From the NCBI RefSeq assembly GCF_014696435.1, contig NZ_JACJQG010000026.1, forward strand, positions 1-64,000: a stretch of 64,000 nucleotides of DNA, in the 5' to 3' direction. The DNA is from Calothrix anomala FACHB-343 (lineage in GTDB: Bacteria; Cyanobacteriota; Cyanobacteriia; Cyanobacteriales; Nostocaceae). Shown here piece after piece: positions 25,712 through 34,852 of this stretch (positions are counted from its first letter, which is position 1; the number at the start of each line of letters is the position of its first letter). Under the pieces are notes generated by a model that saw nothing but the letters and a program-made list of their open reading frames with translations, did no database searches and was not told the DNA's origin. Made by a program: the position numbers and the translations under genes.

Positions 25712-26797
25712 TTACCGTGATGAGCGAAATATTACGCGCCCTGGTGATTCTTCTTGATTAATTCGCGCATAGACTCGCAGACAAGCTAAGACTTCCCCAG
25801 GATTACCGCCACAATCAAGTTGCAAGTCGTCTTTGGTTAAGGCGCAAATATCGGCGTAAAGTCCTGATAATTGGCGAATGCGGACATCATTACCTGCATT
25901 ATTCGCCATATCAACAAATTTTTTTAGCATTCGCCGTGATTCTTGTTGTAGTTTACCCCACCAGGAATAGCGATCGCTTGGTGGAATAAATACTAAGGAA
26001 TGGATGGCTTCATCTATGTCAATCCAAGCACGTAGAGTTAATAAGGCATCAGTGTTTTCTACAGCTTTTTGGGTGCGTTGAAAGCGTTCTGTTAAGGCTT
26101 CAATATATTGATTTTGCTGTTCTGGTTTGGCGTGTAAGGAGACGATATCGAAGCTGAAAACGCTTTTTAAAGCATGATGTAAGTCTGGTTCTATTTCAAT
26201 AAAATTAATACAAAAAAATAAGTAACCTGCGAGTAAGTTTATATCTTTTGAATCGGTATTTTGTTTGGTTTGGGTATAAGATAATGCTTTTTGGGATAGG
26301 CTTAAACCTTTGGTTTGAATTGTACCGCTAAGTCCGGGGTAAATAATTTCGTCGCGGATGAAGGGTAAGGGGTAGAGGTTGGAAGTGTCTTCTACTGCAC
26401 CAATTTCTTGGGCTAAAGTCAAGGCGCGTTGACGCCAAGTTGCTGCTAATTCTTCGGGAATTCGTAGGAGTTTACGTTGTATTTCGTTCCATAATTCTGC
26501 GTCTGTTTGGCTTTGGAGGGGGTTATTTCCTAGATATAATTTGAGGTCTTTATCTGCGTCGAATTCTTGTTTAAGTTGGCTGAGTTTTAGTTCATTATTT
26601 GGGTTGGGTTGGGGAGATTTGGGTTGTAATAAGTTATGGATTTCTTGGAGTATTTCTTCGCATAATTTAGCGCCTGGATCTAGGGGATGTTCTGTTTGGG
26701 CTTGTTGTAATGTGGCGGCGATTCCGTGGAGGCTATAGCGTAATATTTGGGCTAGTTGGGAGTTTTCTGTTTGTAAGAGTTGGCGTAGGTTTTCCAT
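25712..26797 (-). CDS. Hypothetical protein of the GTPase/Hsp70 module
   Basis: A 361-residue, helix-rich soluble protein with no motif I recognise. It starts MENLRQLLQTENSQLAQILR, has a Pro/Asn linker near 75-90, an IRDEIIYPGLSGTIQTKGLS segment and a C-terminal part with ADICALTKDDLQLDCGGNPG. It follows the Hsp70-like gene by about 200 bases on the same strand. Always-adjacent position would make it a partner of the GTPase or ATPase; the size and order loosely recall SrfA of the Salmonella srfABC operon, but I see no sequence support for homology. Confidence 0.75.
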   Translation of the reverse strand: MENLRQLLQTENSQLAQILRYSLHGIAATLQQAQTEHPLDPGAKLCEEILQEIHNLLQPKSPQPNPNNELKLSQLKQEFDADKDLKLYLGNNPLQSQTDAELWNEIQRKLLRIPEELAATWRQRALTLAQEIGAVEDTSNLYPLPFIRDEIIYPGLSGTIQTKGLSLSQKALSYTQTKQNTDSKDINLLAGYLFFCINFIEIEPDLHHALKSVFSFDIVSLHAKPEQQNQYIEALTERFQRTQKAVENTDALLTLRAWIDIDEAIHSLVFIPPSDRYSWWGKLQQESRRMLKKFVDMANNAGNDVRIRQLSGLYADICALTKDDLQLDCGGNPGEVLACLRVYARINQEESPGRVIFRSSR

Positions 26798-26825
26798 GAG
26801 TGTCGCCTCCAGGTTATTTATTTTT

Positions 26826-27004
26826 TTTAATTAACCGCCAAGACGCCAAGACGCCAAGGAAGAGAGAAGAGAGATGAAACCGCAGAGACGCAGAGGAGCC
26901 AGTGCGTTGCGCGGGTTCCCCGCGTTGTAGCCACTGGCGTGACACAGAGAAGAGGTTTTGAGAGGTTTTCTCTCTGCGTCTTTGCGTCTCTGCGTGAGGT
27001 AATT
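26826..27004. repeat. Intergenic repeat cluster (GACGC/CGCAGAG types)
   Basis: GCCAAGACGCCAAGACGCC units, a CCGCAGAGACGCAGAGG unit with an inverse CTCTCTGCGTCTTTGCGTCT near the other end, and a GC-rich hairpin around GCGCGGGTTCCCCGCG. The inverse units frame a foldable element between the Hsp70-like gene and the 361-residue gene. A related CTCTGCGTCTCTGCGG tract lies at 30040-30062, between the GTPase and Hsp70-like genes. Confidence 0.75.
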
Positions 27005-27005
27005 C

Positions 27006-29963
27006 CTAATGAATTCCGCAGAAGGGATCGCGTTCTTTATCTACTTCGTTGGGTTGCAGTTCTAATTCGGCGCGATAAACACATCCTGGTTGTTTGAGGC
27101 TTTCTTGGATGTTTGATGTCCAGTAAGGTACTTCACCGGCGTGCATTCTTAAAATACCTTTGTTGTCGAGGGTGACGCGATATTGGCAAGGGTAATCTGT
27201 GGTGACATCGGGTTTAGTTAATGCGCCGATACGTATCCATTTTTTTGTGTTGGTTTCTGCATCTGTTTGTACTACATAAAAGGTATGTTCTCCATTTTTA
27301 GGGAAGGGTGGTAAGGGATTACTAATTAATCCTTTTCCTGGTTCGGGTGAACCATCGCGGATGTAATGAAATTCTTGCAGGGATTTACTAATATCTTTGT
27401 CGGCTTCAAAGACTAAATGATAAGCGTCTGGTTGATCTACGGTGGCTGATTCGATGACGTTGATGGCTATATCGCCATCGTTTAAGTCTTTGTTGGGACG
27501 TTCAACGGCTATATTCCATTTCAATTTACCATCAGCAAATAATGTAAATGTTTCTGAGGCGGCGGAGATGACGGAGGTGACATCAATACCGGGAACATCT
27601 ATTAGGTAATGGGGGTTTCCTTGGCATAGTAAAACGCTAAATTGCAGGGTTTGATCGATTTCAAATTGAACTTTGATTTTTTTGAGAAAGTCGGGTTCTA
27701 AAAATCCAAGTTTCTCCATTAAGGTTTTACCGTCAAAGCTACCCCATAACCTTAAATCGCCGTCTTCGTAGTCTTGGCGATAAATAATGTTTGTTAATTG
27801 TATCCCTTGCCATTCTGTGCGGACTTTGGCGACGTTTTCATCTGCTGCTAGTTGATAAAGTTCTTGTCCGGCTTTAAATATTGTTAGGAGTTCGTTGCTT
27901 TGGGTTTTGCGTTTGAAGTTGCAAGGTAAGTAATAAAACAGGTTTTTGACATCTATTTCTAGTTGATTTGCACCTTTACGAAGTAATCCTTTTGACTCTT
28001 CGGGGTCGAATCTTAATCTACGTAGTTTCTCGGCGTAGCAAGCACCGGCTGAGGTGGCTAGTTTGGTAAATTCTAATACAAAGGTGATGCGTTCGGGGTT
28101 CCAGACGAAGTAGGGAGATTTGCTAAATTCTTGGTAGATGGAACGCTGTACGAGGTCGAGGCTGCAAGTTTTACCGGATAAAATTAGCCAGTCTACTTTG
28201 TGGGTATTCCAGGGGTCTATGGTGCTATCCTGGGGACGGAGGCGGCTATCCATGAGTCCTTGGGCAATACCGATCGCTTCTTTGATGGCTGATGATGCGG
28301 CGCGATCGAATTGTTGGCTATCGATGGTGACGCAGATACTACTGGGGTCTTTTACTTGGTATCTAATAGCACTTTGGTTGAGTAGTTCGGAAATCTGCTG
28401 TTCGGAGAGGGTAAAGGTGATGGGTAAAGCGTCTGCTGGCTTTTGTCCGAGTTTGATTTTGGCAGCTTCGGCATGATCCCACAATGTATAAAATGTTTGC
28501 AGGCGTTGGGGTGCTTGTTGCCAGCGAGTAGGTAAGACTTTTTCGGCTGTATCTAAAGCGTCTTTATAAGCGGCGTCGCCTTCGGGGTTTTCTTTATCTA
28601 AACATTTCAAAATACTGCCACTTTTGAATTGTCCGTTTTCGAGAAATCTTTCGTTTAATTCGGAGTTGATTAAGTCTTCTAGCTTGTCGCTTTCTAAATT
28701 TCCGGTGGAAACTGCTGTTAATAAAAAATCGGCGATCGCAATTTTTAACAGCTTAAATATTCTCAGGGTAATTAATTCGCCGCCTAGCTGTAAATGTCCC
28801 GATGAACCTAATAGTTTAGGTGTGAGTTTATAGTAACGTCCGCCTAAACCTCTGTCTTCATTATCGGCAAAGAATGGGGTTTTATCTTCTAGAGTTAATT
28901 CAATTAAAGCTAAGTCTGTAGTTCCCCCACCAATATCTAAAACTAAAACATTTTGTGACCATTTATTCCCGACTTGACGACAGCGAGTTTTGAAAGATTC
29001 AATTCCAATATTCAGATTACCGCCAAATTCTCGCCAGAGGAAAAATATCGCTACAGAAACGGCTTCGTCATAAGCGGTTTGGACATCATCAAGTCCTAAT
29101 TTTTCAACTAATTCTTTAACTTCTTTCCGCACTACAGGCGGCGCAACGGTGGGATAAGTAACAACGGCGGAGAGAAAATCACCTTCAGAAAATCTGCGTC
29201 TGGCGCGTTTGCGATAATCTTCGGTTAATTCAATTAAATGTCCCCAAGCTGCTTGTACTAATTGGTTTACATTTATTGTTTCTTCCGCCTCATCTAAGAT
29301 AACGGGAAAGGAACGATCCTGGCCAAAATAGCGTTTGGGGGAGTGATGAAAGCGGCTAATAATTTCTTTTAAAGCGCTGCTTGTTCCTTGGGCGATCGCT
29401 TTTTTTCGATTATCGCTGGCTTCTCTGCCCATTTTCAGTTTTAAAGCGGCTAATTTAGCGATTTCTAACTCGCTTTTAATTTCGGTGCTGCGCCTATCTA
29501 TATCTAAAACGACGGGGATGAGATTTTGCGATTCGAGAGTGGGAACGCGGAAGACTTCATGATATATCTGATAAAGCTTTTTACTCACAGCACGCCGAAA
29601 GCGATCGCTTGTTCCTAAGCATAGTTCAATTTGGCGCAGTGCTTCTAAAAATCGTTCCCGGTTATCGCTTTCAAACACTTCACTTAAGCGGCTGGGTTCT
29701 ATTTCGAGGTTTTTACTGATGTCAGCAATAAACTTTTCCCAGTCGCTAGCGCTGACATCTGGTAAAGCATCTGTAGCGGGGGAACTTAACCATTGTGCCA
29801 TGCGATCGCGCAGTCGCATTTCTTGTTCTTTGGGTAATACTTCGGCGATGGGGACTTCAATGGGATCGAAAAGTGTGACTGTAGAATTGGATGTGCCAAA
29901 GTCTAATGCAAACCATCCGGGGAATCTTTTTTGTTGTTGGCTATTGGTTTGGGAGGAGTTCAT
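27006..29963 (-). CDS. Hsp70/actin-fold ATPase (SrfB-like)
   Basis: A 985-residue protein. The N-terminal half has the sugar kinase/Hsp70/actin elements: phosphate loop 1 WFALDFGTSNSTVTLFDP (Asp21), connect 1 with VVTYPTVAPPVVRKEV (about 267-282) and YDEAVSVAIFF (about 298), phosphate loop 2 VLVLDIGGGTTDLALIEL (Asp343), and the adenosine segment DWLILSGKTCSLDLVQ (about 615). A long C-terminal region (about 690-985) is beta-rich and unlike DnaK. There is no DnaK-type EEVD tail and no DnaJ or GrpE gene near, so a housekeeping chaperone is unlikely. Length and layout recall the 'virulence factor SrfB' group. It is second in the cluster, between the GTPase gene and the 361-residue gene. Confidence 0.85.
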   Translation of the reverse strand: MNSSQTNSQQQKRFPGWFALDFGTSNSTVTLFDPIEVPIAEVLPKEQEMRLRDRMAQWLSSPATDALPDVSASDWEKFIADISKNLEIEPSRLSEVFESDNRERFLEALRQIELCLGTSDRFRRAVSKKLYQIYHEVFRVPTLESQNLIPVVLDIDRRSTEIKSELEIAKLAALKLKMGREASDNRKKAIAQGTSSALKEIISRFHHSPKRYFGQDRSFPVILDEAEETINVNQLVQAAWGHLIELTEDYRKRARRRFSEGDFLSAVVTYPTVAPPVVRKEVKELVEKLGLDDVQTAYDEAVSVAIFFLWREFGGNLNIGIESFKTRCRQVGNKWSQNVLVLDIGGGTTDLALIELTLEDKTPFFADNEDRGLGGRYYKLTPKLLGSSGHLQLGGELITLRIFKLLKIAIADFLLTAVSTGNLESDKLEDLINSELNERFLENGQFKSGSILKCLDKENPEGDAAYKDALDTAEKVLPTRWQQAPQRLQTFYTLWDHAEAAKIKLGQKPADALPITFTLSEQQISELLNQSAIRYQVKDPSSICVTIDSQQFDRAASSAIKEAIGIAQGLMDSRLRPQDSTIDPWNTHKVDWLILSGKTCSLDLVQRSIYQEFSKSPYFVWNPERITFVLEFTKLATSAGACYAEKLRRLRFDPEESKGLLRKGANQLEIDVKNLFYYLPCNFKRKTQSNELLTIFKAGQELYQLAADENVAKVRTEWQGIQLTNIIYRQDYEDGDLRLWGSFDGKTLMEKLGFLEPDFLKKIKVQFEIDQTLQFSVLLCQGNPHYLIDVPGIDVTSVISAASETFTLFADGKLKWNIAVERPNKDLNDGDIAINVIESATVDQPDAYHLVFEADKDISKSLQEFHYIRDGSPEPGKGLISNPLPPFPKNGEHTFYVVQTDAETNTKKWIRIGALTKPDVTTDYPCQYRVTLDNKGILRMHAGEVPYWTSNIQESLKQPGCVYRAELELQPNEVDKERDPFCGIH

Positions 29964-30069
29964 GGTGTTGAAGGGTTAATTTTTTTTTAACGCAAAGGGG
30001 CGCAAAGGTTGGCGCGGAGGTTCGCAAAGTTTTCTCTCTGTGTTCTCTGCGTCTCTGCGGTTCATTTTC

Positions 30070-32598
30070 CTAATAGTTAATCTCAGAAACATCGGACAGA
30101 ATTTGCAACCAGGTAGGAATTGCTAGTTGTGAGGATTCACCAGCAGCTAAATACCTCAGCAATTCTTCCTTTTTAGAAAGATTTTGCAAACTGGGAATAA
30201 TTTGATCCAAAACCCCAGCTAATTCCCCATTCACTTGCTGATTAACTTCACTCACATATTGCACTAAATGCAGACTCGCACTAGCAGTAATTTCATCCCG
30301 CAAGCGCAATACAAAAAGCTGATGATTGTTCGATTTAGTTAAACCATTCCTTTCAGGTGCCCAATCAAATATTTGCCCTACATTATGTTTTTCATCTTGA
30401 TGCGCTAAGGGAAAGATTACTTCAGCAACAATATTTTTCTCTCTACTTTCAATTTCCGAAATAATTGCTTCTTGCCATTTATTTGGATCGCAACCTAACA
30501 GCAGTTTATAAAATAACTCGGCTTCTTCAATGCCAAATTTAGCTTCTATTTCGGCTTCTATTTCTGGGTTGAGATTGGCTTGTAAATAATCTCGTTCTCT
30601 GGCAACAATATTTGATAACTTACTCAATAAATCTCCAATGGCTTGACGAATGCGATCGCGGGCGAATTCTTCTACTTCTTGAACTGTCTTAGCAAAGGTG
30701 GGATAAAAATCATCGCTTTTGGTAGGAATCGCTGTATTTACTCTATTACCCCTATCAAATAATTTCCCGGCTGCACCTTTAGATTCAGTTAAGGAAATTG
30801 TGCCGTTGTTCGCTTTATTAAATAGTAAAGTCCACTGATTCCAATTGAGAATGCGGTATGTTAGCTCATCTTTAACAACATCGCTAACGCCAATTCCCCT
30901 TCTATCTTTGAGTGGTTCCTTACCTAAATCTTTTTGGAAATTTCTGTAGGTTTTATCTAAATTCTCAATTGCTGCTCGTAATTCTAGCAAAGCTGGGCTA
31001 TCGGCGGTAGGCATACCTTGTTCTTGCATTTCATCCAGGATATTTTTTAAATTATCCTGTTGTTGACGCACGTTATCAGCAGCCCTTTTCGTATCTTCAT
31101 GGAGTTGCTTTAAACCGTGATTAGCTACGTGTTTTTGAATTAATTCTCGCAGCTTACTAATCCCCCCGTCTTGAGCAAAGTAGCCTAATTGTCTACCTAA
31201 ATAATTACGCGCATCGGTTGCTAATAAATTCTCGCTTAACTGTCCCCATTTATCTTGTAAGCGCTTGGAACGATCTAAATAATCGGGATAATCTAGATTA
31301 GCGAGAAATTCTGGCGAACCTGCTTTGACGGAAGTGGAACGTTTCGCTAAATCTGCTAGCCCTAAAAGTGGTGATAGTAAAACAATTCTATCTTTTTGGC
31401 TGGTAAATGCATTAGCAGCATCAAGGGTAGTTTGCAGAACTTTGAGCTTTTGAAAAACCTGACTTTCACGTAAAGGATTATCGATGCTATCTTGAATTAA
31501 TTGGTCTAATTCTCGTTCTCCTCCTTCACTATCTAGAGGTAGTTGATCGAAGCGTCCCACACCTACTAAAATTAAATCCTTGAGGTCTTGTCCCGGACGC
31601 TGTTGTTGCATCATGGTAAAGATTTTATTGGCGCGATCGCTTCCTGGGGATTTACCATTTAACAACACTAAAATTGTTTGAACTTCCGCTAATTCGCGCA
31701 GTGATAAAAAGGTATCTCTTGCGCCAGAATTCGCCGCACCCAATCCGGGAAAATCCAGCAAGATAAATTCCGATGCACCATTTACATCCCAAATTTCCCG
31801 CGAGATTTTCACATCAATATCTACACGGCGAATTAGGGGGAAACTATTCTGTAATAACTTAGCTGGTAATCTTTGCGGGGGACTGGGTAACTTGATATGT
31901 GCTGGCGGTAAATCGTCAAAGCTAATGGTTTGAATCGCCATTGGTTGCTCGACCAGCTTTAATCCTTCCCTGGCGGTGGTAGCATCAATTTGATAGGAAC
32001 CGCCACACATGACTTCGCCGTAGGCTTGGTAAGCGCGAACAAAGATGACTAATTCACGCAAAATGTAACGCAACTCTAAATTATTGCTATTTTTCCAGGT
32101 TTCCTCGCACCAATTGAGTATATCCTTTGGTTCCTTCAGCTTCGTCACCAGCGCAGGTAAAAGTCCAGCCGCGACTGTGCGCCGATTAGCTTCCCCAATC
32201 ATGAACCGCAGACAATCACTCACCCCTTCATGGGAAAGATACTCAACTGTAAAGTTGCCTAACTGTGTAGTGGCAAACCCATCCTGGGGTATGATGTGAA
32301 TCGCTGTAACATTGCCCGTCGTAGGATTTTCGCTCACTGGTAAAGCATCAGCGTAGCCAATCAAGCTGCCTAACAGCAAAGTTTTCCCGCTACTAAATTC
32401 ACCCATCACCCCGATTTTCACTGGTGAAGTAGCAAGTTCTACTGTTTTCTCCGCAGCTTCCCGGAGGCGAAACAGACTCTCATCAAGACTAGCTGGTACC
32501 CAATCTTCTTGCTTGGAGGGATATTCAGGCACAGAGTCTAATTTCTGGAGGATGAATTCGCCATATTTTTTATAACGCTCCAGTTGTTCTGTTTCCAT
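30070..32598 (-). CDS. Dynamin-like GTPase
   Basis: An 842-residue large GTPase. G1 is GVMGEFSSGKT (about 63-73), the switch I threonine lies in ENPTTGNVTAI (about 90-100), and G3 is LLDFPGLGAAN (Asp282, Gly285) after a long insert. G4 is the atypical GRFDQLP (Asp351), where N/TKxD is usual. Helical and charged segments follow (about 480-842), as in bacterial dynamin-like proteins, which bind or remodel membranes. No clear transmembrane helix is visible. It is first in the cluster, with an 800-bp gene-free region upstream that should hold the main promoter. SrfC-like proteins are an alternative family. Confidence 0.85.
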   Translation of the reverse strand: METEQLERYKKYGEFILQKLDSVPEYPSKQEDWVPASLDESLFRLREAAEKTVELATSPVKIGVMGEFSSGKTLLLGSLIGYADALPVSENPTTGNVTAIHIIPQDGFATTQLGNFTVEYLSHEGVSDCLRFMIGEANRRTVAAGLLPALVTKLKEPKDILNWCEETWKNSNNLELRYILRELVIFVRAYQAYGEVMCGGSYQIDATTAREGLKLVEQPMAIQTISFDDLPPAHIKLPSPPQRLPAKLLQNSFPLIRRVDIDVKISREIWDVNGASEFILLDFPGLGAANSGARDTFLSLRELAEVQTILVLLNGKSPGSDRANKIFTMMQQQRPGQDLKDLILVGVGRFDQLPLDSEGGERELDQLIQDSIDNPLRESQVFQKLKVLQTTLDAANAFTSQKDRIVLLSPLLGLADLAKRSTSVKAGSPEFLANLDYPDYLDRSKRLQDKWGQLSENLLATDARNYLGRQLGYFAQDGGISKLRELIQKHVANHGLKQLHEDTKRAADNVRQQQDNLKNILDEMQEQGMPTADSPALLELRAAIENLDKTYRNFQKDLGKEPLKDRRGIGVSDVVKDELTYRILNWNQWTLLFNKANNGTISLTESKGAAGKLFDRGNRVNTAIPTKSDDFYPTFAKTVQEVEEFARDRIRQAIGDLLSKLSNIVARERDYLQANLNPEIEAEIEAKFGIEEAELFYKLLLGCDPNKWQEAIISEIESREKNIVAEVIFPLAHQDEKHNVGQIFDWAPERNGLTKSNNHQLFVLRLRDEITASASLHLVQYVSEVNQQVNGELAGVLDQIIPSLQNLSKKEELLRYLAAGESSQLAIPTWLQILSDVSEINY

Positions 32599-33399
32599 AG
32601 AGTATTTTTTGCTCTAAGATAAATTGCTGTGAGTTTTATAACACAAAAAACCTGACCTTCGCCGTAGGTAAATTTCAACTCACCACAGGTAGCGATCGCC
32701 ACGAAACCCGTTCATGCTTCCCAACGTCAATAAAAAAATTAACTATTTTTTAATAAAAAGATTTGTCTTAATAAACTATAAAATTGTGCTTTTTGTTAAT
32801 GATTTTCTGGATCACATATCAGATAATTAAACTCCAGCATTCTCAAAAATTAAGTGCATCTCACATAACTGCTTCATAGTGGCATAAAAGGCAGAAAGAT
32901 AGATTAAGGTGCTGTATAGAGATTGATTTGGCAAACATGATTGGTGAGTTTCGCGATCGCTCTTAGCGCAGAAGAGTGCGATCGCGATTATTTATGTTTG
33001 TCGTTAGAGACGCGATGAATCGCGTCTATACAATTGTCGTCTCCCTTGTCCGCAAATGAGGGGAGTAAACCCTCTCCACAGCTATAGTTATCCGTGTGAA
33101 AATCAGTTTCTACATATTTATACGGAGTCGAAGATTCCTCAAACCCCTGGCTGCCATGTATTCTATGTGGAGAATACTGGTTTACCAGTTGGGGTTTATG
33201 AATCTTTGACAGATTCTTTACGTAAACTTAACTAAACTTTATTGAAAAAATAACCAGAAAGCTGTTTACTGAATAGTAATTCACTTTTTGCTGCAACATT
33301 TGAACCCCTCAAACACCCTGTTCTGCAGGCATTGAGGGGATTCTTTATTTTGGGGCATTGGGCATTGGGCATTGGGTATTGATTATTTCGCCCTTGTCT
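32599..33399. other. Gene-free region upstream of the cluster
   Basis: No protein gene is supported. It holds the promoter region of the GTPase gene, a GAGACGCGAT-type inverted repeat near 33004-33032, and a stretch with plus-strand hairpins ending in a terminator (33110-33350). Otherwise AT-rich. Confidence 0.6.
33110..33350 (+). ncRNA. Candidate plus-strand small RNA with terminator
   Basis: AAGATTC...AAACCCC (33130-33149 area) can pair with GGGGTTT...GAATCTT (about 33189-33208), forming a long imperfect stem. CCCCTCAA (33305-33312) pairs with TTGAGGGG (33332-33339) and is followed by ATTCTTTATTTT. Both flanking genes run on the minus strand, so a plus-strand terminator here has no protein gene to serve. 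This points to an RNA gene, but expression is unproven. Confidence 0.35.
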
Positions 33400-34551
33400 C
33401 TAGTCGGCGTTTTCTTGCAAAACTAACTTCCCTCCTGGAATTAGCTGCAATTGTTGCCCTCGCCAGGTAATATATTTACCAAAAAAGCCATAACACCAAA
33501 TTGCAAAATGCATTAAATCGCGGACAGGGATTAGCCAAAAATATTGTTTGGTAACGGTATCGTTGAATACGCTAACGCCAATTACCCAAGCCATAATTAA
33601 CCGCAATATCCAAGTAATAACTAAGCTAGTCCAACCTAAGATTGAGCCTTTTGTCACTAACAATAAAAGTAAACTAGTAACTGTTCCATAGGTAAATAGC
33701 AATCCTAAATAACCCCAAGGACGAGAAACCCAAATACAACGCAGCCAACGGATTTGGCGTTGAATGATATCTGCTAGGGTGCTTTCATCTAAAATATGAT
33801 CAACTATATAGTTAGATAAAAAGACGCGATAGCCAGCTTGAGCAGGTAAATAGCCGAGTTGAAAGTCATCTGCGAGATAATCTGCGATCGCATTAAATCC
33901 ACCAATTGCTTCTAAGGCTTGTTTGCGAATAATAATAGTAGAACCGAAAGCAAATTTTATTTTTTCTAATTGATTGCTGACTAACACCCCTGGATGAAAG
34001 CTGGTAGCAATCCCCAGCGCTTCAAAAGAAGTTACCCATCCTTGAGCTAAGGAACGATATAAGCAGGTAACCACACCTACCTTTTCATCTTGCAACGGCT
34101 GGACGATGCGTTGTAAATAATCTTTACCGACGCGAATATCGCTGTCAGCGATGAGAAGAATTTCGTGTTTAGCTGCTGTGACAGCATTGGCGAGATTACT
34201 CACCTTTAGATTAGCGCCAATAATGCGATCGCTCACCACAAGCTGAATATCTACATTGGGGAACTGCTGAATTAGTTGTTCAATAATAGCGATCGCTGGA
34301 TCTTCGCGATCGCGCACTGCAAAGATAATTTGGTATGCTGGGTAATCTTGCTGACAAAATGAAGCTAAATTTTCCTCAGCGTCTCGATCCACACCACATA
34401 TCGGTTTGAGAATCGTTACCGGGGGAAGGAATGCAGGATCTATGGTGTGGGGTTGGGTAAAAAAGGCGATCGCTGCATATATGCTGTAACAGTAGAAACA
34501 GATAGCCACTAGACACAGTATTAACAGCAACCACTCAATGACTAACATCAT
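33400..34551 (-). CDS. Hopanoid/ceramide-type glycosyltransferase (HpnI-like)
   Basis: A 383-residue membrane glycosyltransferase of the GT21 type. One N-terminal helix is followed by the GT-A domain, with ILKPICGVDRDAEENLASF, LIADSDIRVG (DxD-type), FGSTIIIRKQALEAIGGF, LADDFQLG and RQIRWLRC, then three or four C-terminal helices. Ceramide glucosyltransferases have this layout; in hopanoid-producing bacteria the relative HpnI adds N-acetylglucosamine to bacteriohopanetetrol. The presence of shc and an hpnB-like gene within 11 kb favours the hopanoid role. ATG 34551 is preferred to GTG 34557. Confidence 0.82.
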   Translation of the reverse strand: MMLVIEWLLLILCLVAICFYCYSIYAAIAFFTQPHTIDPAFLPPVTILKPICGVDRDAEENLASFCQQDYPAYQIIFAVRDREDPAIAIIEQLIQQFPNVDIQLVVSDRIIGANLKVSNLANAVTAAKHEILLIADSDIRVGKDYLQRIVQPLQDEKVGVVTCLYRSLAQGWVTSFEALGIATSFHPGVLVSNQLEKIKFAFGSTIIIRKQALEAIGGFNAIADYLADDFQLGYLPAQAGYRVFLSNYIVDHILDESTLADIIQRQIRWLRCIWVSRPWGYLGLLFTYGTVTSLLLLLVTKGSILGWTSLVITWILRLIMAWVIGVSVFNDTVTKQYFWLIPVRDLMHFAIWCYGFFGKYITWRGQQLQLIPGGKLVLQENAD

Positions 34552-34852
34552 GCTCACTTTGGTAAATATCTGCTGGACTCAAACGCTGATAAATCCTACT
34601 TATACAATGGGATAATAATCATAGAGCTGATAAGTTCTTTCTGACCCCTAGACGAGCGCATTCAGTAAAATTGCTCATCGAAGAAGGGAATAGGGAACGG
34701 GGAACGGGGAACGGTTAAGAGTTCCCTATTCCCGTCAGGGGAGTTAGATACCCCTGTTTCTTTTCGTAGCAAGTTTCAATTGGGGTATAAATCCCCACTT
34801 GTAACACTCTGTTCCCTATTCCCTGTTCCCTGTTCCCTTTTAATACATCTTC

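Noticed and set aside
27006-29963. Housekeeping DnaK assignment for the Hsp70-like protein
   Set aside because: The C-terminal half does not look like the DnaK substrate-binding domain, there is no DnaJ/GrpE neighbour, and the length is far above 640 residues.
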